Assembly (NCBI GenBank): GCA_030913685.1
Contig: CP133187.1
Span: 682,001 to 746,000, forward strand
Source: Oscillospiraceae bacterium MB24-C1
GTDB taxonomy: Bacteria > Bacillota > Clostridia > Oscillospirales > Ruminococcaceae
DNA: 64,000 bases
Direction: 5' to 3'
The first letter of the stretch is position 1. Every line of letters begins with the position of its first letter. The notes under the pieces were generated by a model, which had not been told where the DNA came from, searched no databases, and saw nothing but the letters and a program-made list of their open reading frames with translations. The translations under genes were made by a program, and so were the position numbers. Of this stretch, positions 26,910 to 35,810 are shown in pieces.

Positions 26910-27659
26910 TCAAGATTCTCCCTCTTTAGCGTGCTTTTCCAGCAGCTTTCTGTCCTGTTTGGTCAGCTCGACCTTTTCATATAGATCGGGGCGGCGTACC
27001 TCTGTGAGATGCAGCGATTGCACCCGTCGCCAGCCTGCAATGTTGGCATGGTGCCCAGACAACAATACCGGCGGCACCACTCTACCGCGCCATTCGGGCG
27101 GGCGGGTGTACTGCGGATATTCCAAAAGGCCGTTGTAGTGGCTTTCTTGCGTGTAGCACTCTGCGTCAGAGAGCACGCCCTCGCAAAGACGGCCCACCGC
27201 GTCGGTGACGATGAGTGCAGCCAATTCACCCCCCGTCAGCACATAGTCGCCGACGGATAGCTCCTCATCTACACACTCCTCTATAAAGCGCTGGTCAACG
27301 CCCTCATAGTGCCCGCACACCAACAGCAATGCGGGCTTTTTAGCGTATTCAATCGCCTTTTGCTGATCAAAAACTGTCCCCTTAGGTGAGAGATAAACGA
27401 CATAAGGTTTTTCATCAGTCTGATGCCGCTGCCCAAAGGCCTCGCAGCAGCGTGCCAGTGGTTCAGCTTCCAGCACCATACCCATGCCGCCGCCGTAGGG
27501 TGTATCATCGACACGATGAAAGCGGTCGTCGGAATAATCTCGGATGTTGACACAAGAGATGTCCAGCTTGCCCGCGCGGCGCGCCCGTCCGATGATACTT
27601 TCATCCACCACGCGCTCACACATCTCGGGAAACAGCGTTGCAATCTCAATCTTCATCAT
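26910..27659 (-). CDS. trmD: tRNA (guanine37-N1)-methyltransferase
   Basis: 249 residues. Signatures of the SPOUT knot are visible: DDTPYGGGMGMVLEAEPL, VYLSPKG, LLVCGHYEGVDQR and SVGDYVLTGGELA. It makes m1G37 in tRNAs to prevent frameshifting. The start overlaps the end of rimM (ATGATG within the last codons of rimM), giving translational coupling. ATG 27659 is chosen; ATG 27656 and a TTG at 27662 are equally close. Confidence 0.95.
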   Translation of the reverse strand: MMKIEIATLFPEMCERVVDESIIGRARRAGKLDISCVNIRDYSDDRFHRVDDTPYGGGMGMVLEAEPLARCCEAFGQRHQTDEKPYVVYLSPKGTVFDQQKAIEYAKKPALLLVCGHYEGVDQRFIEECVDEELSVGDYVLTGGELAALIVTDAVGRLCEGVLSDAECYTQESHYNGLLEYPQYTRPPEWRGRVVPPVLLSGHHANIAGWRRVQSLHLTEVRRPDLYEKVELTKQDRKLLEKHAKEGES

Positions 27660-28161
27660 CAAACAACCCCTTGAGCGGACGGATACACATCACCCCGGCA
27701 TCGATATCGGTGGAAATGACAACCTGCGGAATAACCGGTGCCAACCGGACGCTTCCGTCTGGAAATGTGATGTGATAAACGTCGTTGGCTCCCGTTTCAG
27801 TCACATCGGAAAGGGTGCCATAGGTGTGACCGTCGTCGGCATCCACTACCGTCATGCCAATGAGATCTTGTATAAAGTGCTCGCCTTCCTCCAGCGGAAT
27901 GTCGTCGCGGTTGGCCCACAAAACCTTGCCCCGCAAAGCCTGGGCCTGTTCGATGCTGTCCACGCCTTTGAGCTTTAGGAGTGCCATATTTTTATGAACA
28001 CGTCCGCGCTGCACCTCTAGCGAAGTTTTACCGCCATCAAAATAAAGTGTTGCAATCTCCACCAATTCCTCGGGGGTATTGCACCATGGCTGCACCTTAA
28101 TCTCACCGATAACACCATGTGTGGTGACAATCTTACCGCATTCAAGATATTGTTTTTTCAT
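27646..28161 (-). CDS. rimM: Ribosome maturation factor
   Basis: 171 residues from ATG 28161, which has GAGGAG at 8 bases; the longer frame starts before this site. The N-terminal beta-barrel (KKQYLECGKIVTTHGVIGEI) and the C-terminal PRC-barrel (IQDLIGMTVVDADDG) are in order. RimM assists 30S head assembly with S19. It is followed by trmD with overlap. Confidence 0.95.
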   Translation of the reverse strand: MKKQYLECGKIVTTHGVIGEIKVQPWCNTPEELVEIATLYFDGGKTSLEVQRGRVHKNMALLKLKGVDSIEQAQALRGKVLWANRDDIPLEEGEHFIQDLIGMTVVDADDGHTYGTLSDVTETGANDVYHITFPDGSVRLAPVIPQVVISTDIDAGVMCIRPLKGLFDDED

Positions 28162-28200
28162 CTCTTTTCTCCTCAAACGACCGCCATTGTGCGGATGGTA

Positions 28201-28251
28201 AAAAGAGTGCCCCTAAATGCATGGGATGCATTTGGAGACACTCCCTTTTTG
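28201..28251 (-). terminator. Hairpin between khpA and rimM, probable attenuator
   Basis: AAAAAG.GAGTG and AAATGCAT pair with their complements across a GGG loop; the stem is long with a few mismatches and has A/T tails on both sides. It lies between two genes of one operon, so partial termination that lowers rimM-trmD output relative to ffh-rpsP is likely. Confidence 0.65.
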
Positions 28252-28270
28252 TTTTTAAAACCGGAAGAAC

Positions 28271-28504
28271 TCAGTCGATTTCGACTATGGCCTTCTCACC
28301 GGTTCTGCCGCAAGCGGAGCGAACCACGGTACGGATCGCCTTGGCGATACGCCCCTGCTTGCCGATTACGCGTCCCATATCCTCCGCCCCGACATGCAGG
28401 TGATAAACCACCGTTCCGTCTTCAGCGGGCGCATCGGCAGTGACGGTCACCGCATCCTTGTCATCGACAAGGCCTTTGGCAATAACGCTGATTAACTGTT
28501 CCAT
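28271..28504 (-). CDS. khpA: KH-domain RNA-binding protein
   Basis: 77 residues from ATG 28504 (GGAGGGCAGG upstream). A single KH domain with the GxxG-type loop: VGAEDMGRVIGKQGRIAKAIR. KhpA partners KhpB in Firmicutes and affects cell elongation and RNA stability. Position between rpsP and rimM is standard. Confidence 0.93.
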   Translation of the reverse strand: MEQLISVIAKGLVDDKDAVTVTADAPAEDGTVVYHLHVGAEDMGRVIGKQGRIAKAIRTVVRSACGRTGEKAIVEID

Positions 28505-28519
28505 CCTGCCCTCCAATGA

Positions 28520-28762
28520 TTAAAGCACGTCGTTCTTCTTCAGGATCGCACGCACCGTATCGGTGGGCTGAGCGCCGTTGGCGATCCACTTCTTTGCCTT
28601 TTCTGCATCGATCTGCATAACCGAAGGCTCCTTAGTGGGATCATAATAGCCCAATTCCTCGATGAATCTTCCGTCTCTGGGATATCTGGAATCCGCTACA
28701 ACAATTCTGTAAAAGGGAGCCTTCTTGGCACCCATACGGCGAAGTCTTATTTTAACAGCCAA
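28520..28762 (-). CDS. rpsP: 30S ribosomal protein S16
   Basis: 80 residues from TTG 28762, which gives the normal N-terminus [11 protein letters not shown] and has AGGAGG 8 bases upstream; the GTG at 28771 lies inside that ribosome site. [20 protein letters not shown] is the S16 signature. It lies 75 bases after ffh. Confidence 0.96.
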   Translation of the reverse strand: MAVKIRLRRMGAKKAPFYRIVVADSRYPRDGRFIEELGYYDPTKEPSVMQIDAEKAKKWIANGAQPTDTVRAILKKNDVL

Positions 28763-28837
28763 ACCTGTCACCTCCTAGTTTTTGTATAAGATTATTTTTA
28801 CCCAGCATCGTGGGGAAAAACCTGTGTTGATCCGCCT

Positions 28838-30166
28838 TTAAAACGGCAGACCCGCTCTGCCGAGCATACCGCGGCCTTTGGTGTTCTTCAGATGCTTCAT
28901 CATCTTTTGCATCTGCTCAAACTGACGCAAAATGCGATTGACATCTTCGACTCGGGTGCCGCTGCCCGCAGCAATACGGCGTTTGCGCTTGGGGTCGATG
29001 ATCGAGGGCTTTTCACGCTCGGCCAAAGTCATTGAAAAAATGATGGCTTCCATCTTTTTCAATTCCTTCTCACCACGCTGAGCATCCTCATCGTTTATCT
29101 TAACACCCGGAATCATACCGAGCACCTGACCCAGCGGCCCCATGCCCTGTATCTGCTTCATCTGATCCAAAAGATCGGTGAGGGTAAAGCTATTTTTCTT
29201 AATTTTCTGCGCAAGCTGCTGCGCCTTTTTTTCATCGACAGTGCTTTGTGCCTTTTCGATGAGTGTGACCACGTCGCCCATGCCCAGAATTCGGGAGGCC
29301 ATGCGATCAGGATAAAATGGCTCGAGCTGGTCAAGCCGCTCGCCCATGCCGACAAACTTGATCGGCTTGCCTGTAACCGCACGAACAGAGAGCGCCGCGC
29401 CGCCGCGGGTGTCACCGTCGCACTTGGTGAGAATGACGCCGTCGATGCCCAGTCGCTCGTCAAAGGTTTTGGCGACGTTGACGGCATCTTGACCGGTCAT
29501 AGCGTCGACCACCAACAGAATTTCGTGCGGGCCAACCGCTTCTTTAATGTTAGAAAGCTCACCCATCAGCGCTTCGTCGATATGCAGACGACCGGCGGTA
29601 TCGAGAATGACGATGTCATCGCCATGGTCACGAGCACGTATAATGGCCTTTTTTGCAATCTGAACCGGGTCGCCCTGCCCCATTTCAAAAACGGGCACTT
29701 TGACCTGTTCGCCAACAACCTGAAGCTGCTTGATAGCAGCGGGACGGTAAACGTCGCAGGCCACAAGCAGCGGCCGTTTACCCAGTTCCTTAAAATGCTT
29801 GGCCAACTTGGCGCAATGGGTGGTTTTACCGGAACCTTGTAAGCCACACATCATAATGATGGTGGGTAACTTAGAAGAAAAACGAATTCTGACATTCTCA
29901 GTGCCCATCAGAGCCGTCATTTCTTCGTCGACAATTTTAATAACCTGCTGCGCAGGAGTCAGGCTTTCAAGCACTTGCGCACCGACTGCTTTTTCGGAAA
30001 CAGCGGCAACAAAGTCCTTGGCGACCTTATAGTTAACGTCGGCCTCAAGCAGCGCCAGGCGCACCTCGCGCATAACCTCTTTGATATCTGATTCCTTGAG
30101 CTTCCCTCGGGATTTCAGCCGTTTAAAAACGGAATTCAACTTGTCGGAAAGTCCTTCAAAAGCCAT
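28838..30166 (-). CDS. ffh: Signal recognition particle GTPase
   Basis: 442 residues. N domain, then the G domain with GLQGSGKTTHCAKLAKHF (P-loop), ILDTAGRLHIDEALM and TKCDGDTRGGAAL, then the methionine-rich M domain (FEQMQKMMKHLKNTKGRGM) that binds 4.5S RNA and signal peptides. Ffh targets nascent membrane proteins to FtsY. It lies 18 bases downstream of ylxM, the usual pair. Confidence 0.96.
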   Translation of the reverse strand: MAFEGLSDKLNSVFKRLKSRGKLKESDIKEVMREVRLALLEADVNYKVAKDFVAAVSEKAVGAQVLESLTPAQQVIKIVDEEMTALMGTENVRIRFSSKLPTIIMMCGLQGSGKTTHCAKLAKHFKELGKRPLLVACDVYRPAAIKQLQVVGEQVKVPVFEMGQGDPVQIAKKAIIRARDHGDDIVILDTAGRLHIDEALMGELSNIKEAVGPHEILLVVDAMTGQDAVNVAKTFDERLGIDGVILTKCDGDTRGGAALSVRAVTGKPIKFVGMGERLDQLEPFYPDRMASRILGMGDVVTLIEKAQSTVDEKKAQQLAQKIKKNSFTLTDLLDQMKQIQGMGPLGQVLGMIPGVKINDEDAQRGEKELKKMEAIIFSMTLAEREKPSIIDPKRKRRIAAGSGTRVEDVNRILRQFEQMQKMMKHLKNTKGRGMLGRAGLPF

Positions 30167-30184
30167 GCCAGTCCTCCATTGTTC

Positions 30185-30550
30185 TTACAGTTCAGCCACA
30201 TGACGCGCCAGCTTAGTTATTCTGCTGACACGGGTGCTGATGTCTTTTGAGTTGTAGAGCCGTGAATTGATCTGCTCAATTTCAAAGGCGTTCTTTAATA
30301 TATCGTCAAGGCTGCCTTTTATTTCTTCAAAACGATTTGCCAGCCCAAGCTGTTCTTCAAATTCCGAAAGCTGAAACTCAGCACGCTTTATTGAATCGCG
30401 CACACCCTGCCTTGTGATGCCGCTATGCGAGGCAATTTCAGAAAGCGAGAGATCTTCGTTATAATAAAGCTCTATAACCTCCTGCTGCTTTTCAGTCAGT
30501 AAGTCGCCATAAAAATCATAAAGCATCGAAATACTTAGATCCTTTGCCAT
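30185..30550 (-). CDS. ylxM: YlxM family helix-turn-helix protein, SRP-associated
   Basis: 121 residues from ATG 30550, with GGGAGCG upstream; the longer open frame lacks a start signal. The sigma-70 region-4-like helix-turn-helix covers LSLSEIASHSGITRQGVRDS. The family is always beside ffh and is thought to modulate SRP or its own operon. It heads the ylxM-ffh-rpsP-khpA-rimM-trmD cluster. Confidence 0.92.
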   Translation of the reverse strand: MAKDLSISMLYDFYGDLLTEKQQEVIELYYNEDLSLSEIASHSGITRQGVRDSIKRAEFQLSEFEEQLGLANRFEEIKGSLDDILKNAFEIEQINSRLYNSKDISTRVSRITKLARHVAEL

Positions 30551-30786
30551 AAAACAGCGCTCCCTTTCTATAACAGCAATTGGTACTTCATGATTATAGC
30601 GAAGCGCACGTCCCCTGTCAAGTGTTTTCTCTTTACATCTAAGCACAAAATATTGTGTTAATCTCCGGTTCATTCCCACTCATTGTGCATTTTGTCATAA
30701 AGTATAAGGACTAAAAAAACATCGTGGGAAAAAGCATTCTTTTATCCTCATTCCTCATTTTCATACTTTTTTCATTATTTAATAGG

Positions 30787-30815
30787 TTGTTCGCAAACAT
30801 TTTTTATGTTATAAT
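30787..30815 (+). promoter_or_regulatory. Promoter of the anchored surface-protein gene
   Basis: TTGTTC at 30787-30792 and TATAAT at 30810-30815 are 17 bases apart, and AAAGGAGG with a TTG start follow within 40 bases. The leader would be about 25 bases. Confidence 0.6.
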
Positions 30816-30846
30816 GGTTAAACTATCCAAAAAGGAGGGAACCGCT

Positions 30847-32232
30847 TTGAAGCGTACGCTCGCGTTCATTTTTGCCTGTTCGTTACTTTTTACACTTTCT
30901 GTCGGCGTTTTGGCTGCAACAGATGTCGAATATCCTGTCGACGAAATCTATGATGTCGGCTATTTGCTGGATGAGGATGACTCCTACGTCGATTTTAGCG
31001 AGGAGCTAGACGACTCGGTGCCCTATGGCGAGACCATATACTACCCGTTACTTTCGGATTCGGGCTCGGGCTATGCCGGCGTACATGAAAGCACTGCTAC
31101 CAGAGGCATTAAAATAAGAACCGATTGGGATGGTGGCTCCTCATATATTGACAAGCTTTCGGTGGTCAAAAAGCGTTTTATTGGCACCCCCAGTAGCAAC
31201 ATAGATTTATCCGCTTCAAAATATTGCTATTTTCTTGCGATAAAAACTAAAACCCGCTCTTCTACAACTACTGCAAAAAACGATGTTTACGGCACAGTAA
31301 AACTGAGAAAGAGTGGTGACTACGGCTTTGATTATGACGACATGCAGGTTGAAGTCGACTTTGAGGTAGGCTATACCGCCCCTGAGGACTCCAACGTCAT
31401 TCCCATCACGCCAGCGTTGTTCGTTCCCGAGGAGGATTTTGACGAATACGACGATGAAACCTTCGATTTTGAGGCGGATTCCTATAGTTATTTTGTCGTA
31501 AATACTAATAATCAGAAAAAAATTGTTCTCGGTATGGATACGGATTATGACGATGACATCGCCGACAAATATCCCAACGCGAACTTGGACTTTTTTAACG
31601 GAAACGGGGCTACTTTTAATAAATTGGGCTATCTGTATTTAAATGCCGATAGAAGTAGCTATGTATACGAAGTTGAGGATAATAACACCCTTAAAAAGAT
31701 CAATGCTTCCTACGACTCTTATGATGATGCGTTTGTTATCCGCACCCGAACGCTTGGACGCTATGTCGTATCTGACATGAAGCTGAAAGTCGCGGAACAG
31801 AATACCAACACCGACGACGACGATACCGCTGTTATCTATGATAACGACACCCAAACCAATTACAACCCGGGTACCGGTGGCTTCGGCTTTGATCACATCG
31901 CCTATGGTATTCCAAGTCAAACACAGGCACCAGCTGTCGCCAACAACCCCGTCTCGACAGCTCCCGCCGTTATCAACAACTCTTCTACGCCTGCATCCAC
32001 TGTCGAGCAGTCCGATGATGACTCTCCCACCATTATTGGTACCACTAAAAAGACTGAAAATAAGCTGAGCGCGCCCACTGTGACAAATCCAGCAGTCAGC
32101 GATGCGACAACTGCAACTGATTATCGCAGACTAGCCATGATCGTTTGCAGCATCGGCGCACTTCTTTCGGTGATCGGCCTCGTGATCTGTGCATTGGTCA
32201 ACTTTAGCCGTTCGAGACAAAGATACTATTAA
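30847..32232 (+). CDS. Secreted, C-terminally anchored acidic surface protein
   Basis: 461 residues from TTG 30847, which follows AAAGGAGGGAACCGC; the longer upstream frame contains the promoter and is rejected. A signal peptide (RTLAFIFACSLLFTLSVGVLA) is followed by an acidic beta-rich ectodomain with many Asp and Tyr, a Thr/Pro/Asn-rich stalk (about 355-420) and a C-terminal membrane helix (LAMIVCSIGALLSVIGLVI) with a short basic tail. No LPXTG motif. The family is unknown to me. It is monocistronic, ending in a terminator. Confidence 0.8.
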   Translation: MKRTLAFIFACSLLFTLSVGVLAATDVEYPVDEIYDVGYLLDEDDSYVDFSEELDDSVPYGETIYYPLLSDSGSGYAGVHESTATRGIKIRTDWDGGSSYIDKLSVVKKRFIGTPSSNIDLSASKYCYFLAIKTKTRSSTTTAKNDVYGTVKLRKSGDYGFDYDDMQVEVDFEVGYTAPEDSNVIPITPALFVPEEDFDEYDDETFDFEADSYSYFVVNTNNQKKIVLGMDTDYDDDIADKYPNANLDFFNGNGATFNKLGYLYLNADRSSYVYEVEDNNTLKKINASYDSYDDAFVIRTRTLGRYVVSDMKLKVAEQNTNTDDDDTAVIYDNDTQTNYNPGTGGFGFDHIAYGIPSQTQAPAVANNPVSTAPAVINNSSTPASTVEQSDDDSPTIIGTTKKTENKLSAPTVTNPAVSDATTATDYRRLAMIVCSIGALLSVIGLVICALVNFSRSRQRYY

Positions 32233-32258
32233 TAAACTTATATTTGCTATAAAACTGT

Positions 32259-32300
32259 AATCGAAGCCGGCACCCTTTGGTGTCGACTTCGATTTTATTA
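32259..32300 (+). terminator. Terminator after the surface-protein gene
   Basis: ATCGAAG.CG.CACC pairs with GGTG.CG.CTTCGAT around CTTT and is followed by TTTATTATT. Confidence 0.75.
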
Positions 32301-32767
32301 TTACTGTATTTAAAATAATGTAATACTCACCATTGTTGCGCTTCTCTAGTAGAGGCGAGAACTTTTTTGAAGAAGCTGTACTTGTGTGGTGTTTTCCTTT
32401 AAAACAGCCTCGTTCAGAATAAATGCTTGGTTTCAAAGTAAATATATTAAAAACAGCCGTCTCGAATGCGAATTCCGAAACGACTGTTTTTAGTGATAAA
32501 GTTCACACTTATACGTGCACCTGATCTGACTATAATCACAACGTCAACTAAATAATATGATGTTGTGCAAAAGCAAACTTACTTTGATTTCCCAGAATTG
32601 TTCCGGTGCATATTACAAGTTTCTATTTCGTATAGTTTCTTTGCTTTACGCGAAGATTGCCGGGCAAATTCCGTATGCTTTCGATATAGTTCACAGGTTA
32701 TTGCGCTCGATGGCCCACATAAATTTTTTGGTATTATTCTAGGATTTACGTGATTAGGGTTTAGCTC
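32301..32767. other. Intergenic stretch, one hairpin, no supported gene
   Basis: A second hairpin at 32449-32491 (AAAACAG...CTGTTTT with imperfect inner stem) lies here. The rest contains only short overlapping frames in both directions with no ribosome sites and no recognisable product. Confidence 0.4.
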
Positions 32768-34072
32768 CTAAACCACATAACCCAAGCTGCGGGGAAGGAG
32801 CAGGCAAATTGAAGGAAAGATAATAATCAATGCAAGAACCACCACATAGGTCAGATAAAAGGGCATAAATCCTTTGACAGATTTCTCTATCGGAATGTTT
32901 GCAATGGCACAACCAGCCCATAGCGAGGTACCGACCGGTGGCGTCAACAAACCAAGACCCAGTGTAAGTACAATAATCAGGCCAAAGTGATACGGATTAT
33001 ATCCGATAGACATGGCTACGGGATAGAGAATAGGTGTAAGCAGGATAATGAGAATTCCCATATCCATAACACATCCCAGAATGACCATCATCATTATCAT
33101 GAGGAGCATGACAACAGCCGGCTCATCAGAAACCGAGGTTAGCGCAGAGGCTACTCTGGTCGGCACTTTCAGATAAGAGAGTACATAGCTGAATGCGCTA
33201 GAAGTAGCAATGATCGCCATGATCGTGCTGAGGGTTTTCAGAGACTTGAGCAGGCAACCCATTAGCTTTTTAAAATCCATCGTACGGTAAACAAAGCTGG
33301 TAATCAGCAAAGCATATACAGCTGCTATAGCACCGGCCTCGGTAGCGGTAAAAACACCCGCTGTAATACCGACGGCAACAATTAGAATTGTAACGAGACC
33401 AAGCAGCGCTTCTCTGATAATTTTAATATTTTCTTTCCAAGAATACTTCTGGGATTTAGGGTATTTCTTTTTTACTGCGATCACAAAGGAACAAATACAA
33501 AGGGCCGTGGTCAAAAGAAGGCCTGGGATATATCCGCACATAAACATCGTGCTGATTGATAACCCGCTGCCAGCCGCAACAACGTAAAAAATCATGTTTT
33601 GGCTGGGTGGTATAATGACGCCTTCGACAGAACTTGTACAGGTAACTGCAACGCTGTAATCCGGGTCATAGCCCTCTTTAATCATAGCCGGAATCAGAAA
33701 TCCACCAATCGAAGAAACGTCAGCGATAGATGAACCGGAGATTCCGCCAAAGAACATCGAAACTACACAGTTAACGACTGCAGTACCGCCGCGCATACGT
33801 CCGACCAACACGTTGCAAAATTTCGTCAACCGGTCAGAAATGCCGCCATCCGTCATAATCTGAGCCATGATGATAAAGAATGGCACACACATAAAGGTGA
33901 AACTCGTAATGCCGGTCGCCATTTTCTGAAACAGATTGAGAAAGGGTATATCCAGATAAAGAGCGGTAACAAGGGCAGATATTCCAAGGCTAAAGGAAAT
34001 TGGCACACGCAACGCCATCAAAAATATCAGAGCACCAAACAATATTGTAGTGCCCATGACAACGCTATTCAT
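32768..34072 (-). CDS. dctM: TRAP transporter large permease (DctM)
   Basis: 434 residues with about twelve membrane helices. DctM signatures are present: GGISGSSIADVSSIGGFLIPAM and MDMGILIILLTPILYPVAMS, and TLGLGLLTPPVGTSLWAG near the C-terminus. It forms the ion-coupled channel with DctQ. It overlaps dctQ by 4 bases. Context with nagA/nagB and a LacI regulator suggests an amino sugar or a related uncharged or acidic sugar as substrate, but this is inference. Confidence 0.93.
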   Translation of the reverse strand: MNSVVMGTTILFGALIFLMALRVPISFSLGISALVTALYLDIPFLNLFQKMATGITSFTFMCVPFFIIMAQIMTDGGISDRLTKFCNVLVGRMRGGTAVVNCVVSMFFGGISGSSIADVSSIGGFLIPAMIKEGYDPDYSVAVTCTSSVEGVIIPPSQNMIFYVVAAGSGLSISTMFMCGYIPGLLLTTALCICSFVIAVKKKYPKSQKYSWKENIKIIREALLGLVTILIVAVGITAGVFTATEAGAIAAVYALLITSFVYRTMDFKKLMGCLLKSLKTLSTIMAIIATSSAFSYVLSYLKVPTRVASALTSVSDEPAVVMLLMIMMMVILGCVMDMGILIILLTPILYPVAMSIGYNPYHFGLIIVLTLGLGLLTPPVGTSLWAGCAIANIPIEKSVKGFMPFYLTYVVVLALIIIFPSICLLLPRSLGYVV

Positions 34073-34629
34073 ACAGTGCCCCCCCTTTCAATGTTCATTT
34101 CCTCCACTGTCTTTTCGTGGTCTGGCTTCGTATGGTATTCAGACAGCGGCTTGAGGAGAACCGACAGTAAGTTGACGAGCGAATATAGCAGCATAAAGAG
34201 CCCGCCGACAACCAGCGGGGCGAAAAGCCACCCCTGAGAAAAATGGGTAGCGGGCTGGGGCTTGGGGAGATTCATCTTCGTTATAATCCAACCGTACTTG
34301 AGCATCTCATAGAAAAGCCAAAAAAGTGCGCCATGACGAAGCAGGTCCGCAAGCTTTTTAGGCAGAGGAGGAAGCTTATTATACAAAAAATAGAGAGCAG
34401 AATGTGTATCGGTGTAGATATCAATTGACATACAAATATAACCGAACCACACCAAAAACATCAGGGTAACTTCTTCAGCCCAGCTAAACGGAGCCCTGAA
34501 AACAAAACGCATTATGACCTGAACAAAAGTAATCGACGTCATAATAATTAGCAGCACTGCGCAAATATACCGCTTAATATCTACTACTTTGTCCAAGGCC
34601 TTGCGAACAACACTTATGGTATTATTCAC
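34069..34629 (-). CDS. dctQ: TRAP transporter small permease (DctQ)
   Basis: 186 residues from GTG 34629, which has GGAGG 9 bases upstream; the longer frame would start inside the terminator hairpin before it. Four membrane helices, with the family motif VIMRFVFRAPFSWAEEVTL. It overlaps dctM. A terminator lies between it and dctP. Confidence 0.88.
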   Translation of the reverse strand: MNNTISVVRKALDKVVDIKRYICAVLLIIMTSITFVQVIMRFVFRAPFSWAEEVTLMFLVWFGYICMSIDIYTDTHSALYFLYNKLPPLPKKLADLLRHGALFWLFYEMLKYGWIITKMNLPKPQPATHFSQGWLFAPLVVGGLFMLLYSLVNLLSVLLKPLSEYHTKPDHEKTVEEMNIERGGTV

Positions 34630-34662
34630 CTTAAAAAACCTCCAATAGTGGTTTAAGAAAAT

Positions 34663-34706
34663 AAAAAACCATCGTGCCGGGGCGTCTATTGACACGATGG
34701 TTTTTT
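34663..34706 (-). terminator. Attenuating terminator between dctP and dctQ
   Basis: AAAAAACCATCGTG and its complement pair over 14 bases around a 16-base loop, and a T-run of six follows on the minus strand. It separates the binding-protein gene from the permease genes of the same operon, which should give more binding protein than permease. Confidence 0.8.
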
Positions 34707-34719
34707 ATAAAGCAGCTAG

Positions 34720-35757
34720 TTACGATACGGCCTTAATCTGCTCGATAACCTCGGCATACTGAGGATACATATCATAGATTTCGGAAACCTTTGCCTGGAA
34801 TGCAGGAACCTCAACTTCAAAGACCTGGCATCCTGCCTCCTCAACCTTGGCGCGTGCCTCATTCTGATAAGTGTCCATAGCATCACGCTGCCACACTGCA
34901 GCTTCACGAGCAGCTTCCTTAATCGCGGTGCGCTGGTTATCGCTCATCTCATCCCAAACATTTTTAGCCATCAACAGCATAGCGGGCGGTGCCATGTGAG
35001 CATCAAGCGAGAAATAGGGAGCAACTTCATAGTGACCCGAGGTGTAGTACGAAACAAAATCGTTTTCAGCACCGTCGATAACGCCGGTCTGAAGGCCCTG
35101 ATAAACCTCGCCATATGCCATGGGCGTTGCGGCACCGCCGAGAAGCTCAACCATCTTGATAGCAACATCCGACTGCTGCACACGAAGCTTCAATCCTGCA
35201 ATGTCCTCGACACTCTTCACAGGCTTCTTGGTGGTGTAGAAGTTACGGGAACCAGCTTCCCAAAACTCAAGGCCGATCATATTGTACTGCTCAAGATCCT
35301 TCACGACACTCTGGCCGATTTCACCATCAAGAACTTTGTATTTGTGCTCGGGGCTTGTGAAGACGTACGGCAGCGTAAACACGCCGACGGAGTCAGCCGT
35401 CACAGCCAAAGCAGAGGTGTTGATACGTGCAAAATCCAGAGTTCCGGCCTGAATCTGGTCAATTGTCTCATTTTCGTTGCCGAGCTGCGCGTCGAGATAT
35501 ACTTCAATCTTAACGGTGCCGCCGGTTTTTTCGGCTACAAGATCGGCAAACATCTGCATACCTTTAGAAATCGGGTTGTCGGCAGGCTGATTTTCTGCCA
35601 GCTTTAGTTCAAAAACAGTTTCACTTGTAGACGCTGCCTGTGATTCAGAACCCTGAGAAGCGGGCGCACTTGAGGCGGAAGACGGAGAGGAGCCACCGCA
35701 TCCAGCAACCGATAAAACCATGATTCCTACGAGTAGAGCCGATAATACTTTTTTCAT
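34720..35757 (-). CDS. dctP: TRAP solute-binding lipoprotein (DctP family)
   Basis: 345 residues from ATG 35757 (TAGGAGGATC upstream). Lipobox LSVAGCGG, Ser/Ala-rich linker, then the DctP fold: KLAENQPADNPISKGMQMFA, GLKLRVQQSDVAIKM with the conserved Arg that binds the ligand carboxylate, and GLQTGVIDGAENDF. It captures solute outside the cell for DctQM. The Arg in KLRVQ suggests the ligand has a carboxylate, which would fit an acidic sugar better than plain N-acetylglucosamine. Confidence 0.92.
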   Translation of the reverse strand: MKKVLSALLVGIMVLSVAGCGGSSPSSASSAPASQGSESQAASTSETVFELKLAENQPADNPISKGMQMFADLVAEKTGGTVKIEVYLDAQLGNENETIDQIQAGTLDFARINTSALAVTADSVGVFTLPYVFTSPEHKYKVLDGEIGQSVVKDLEQYNMIGLEFWEAGSRNFYTTKKPVKSVEDIAGLKLRVQQSDVAIKMVELLGGAATPMAYGEVYQGLQTGVIDGAENDFVSYYTSGHYEVAPYFSLDAHMAPPAMLLMAKNVWDEMSDNQRTAIKEAAREAAVWQRDAMDTYQNEARAKVEEAGCQVFEVEVPAFQAKVSEIYDMYPQYAEVIEQIKAVS

Positions 35758-35810
35758 AATTCTTGATCCTCCTATTGTCATGAATATCATTATTCTTACA
35801 AGGGACAAGT

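Noticed and set aside
32557-32753. Two overlapping 60-codon plus-strand frames
   Set aside because: No start signals, different frames over the same bases, unremarkable products.
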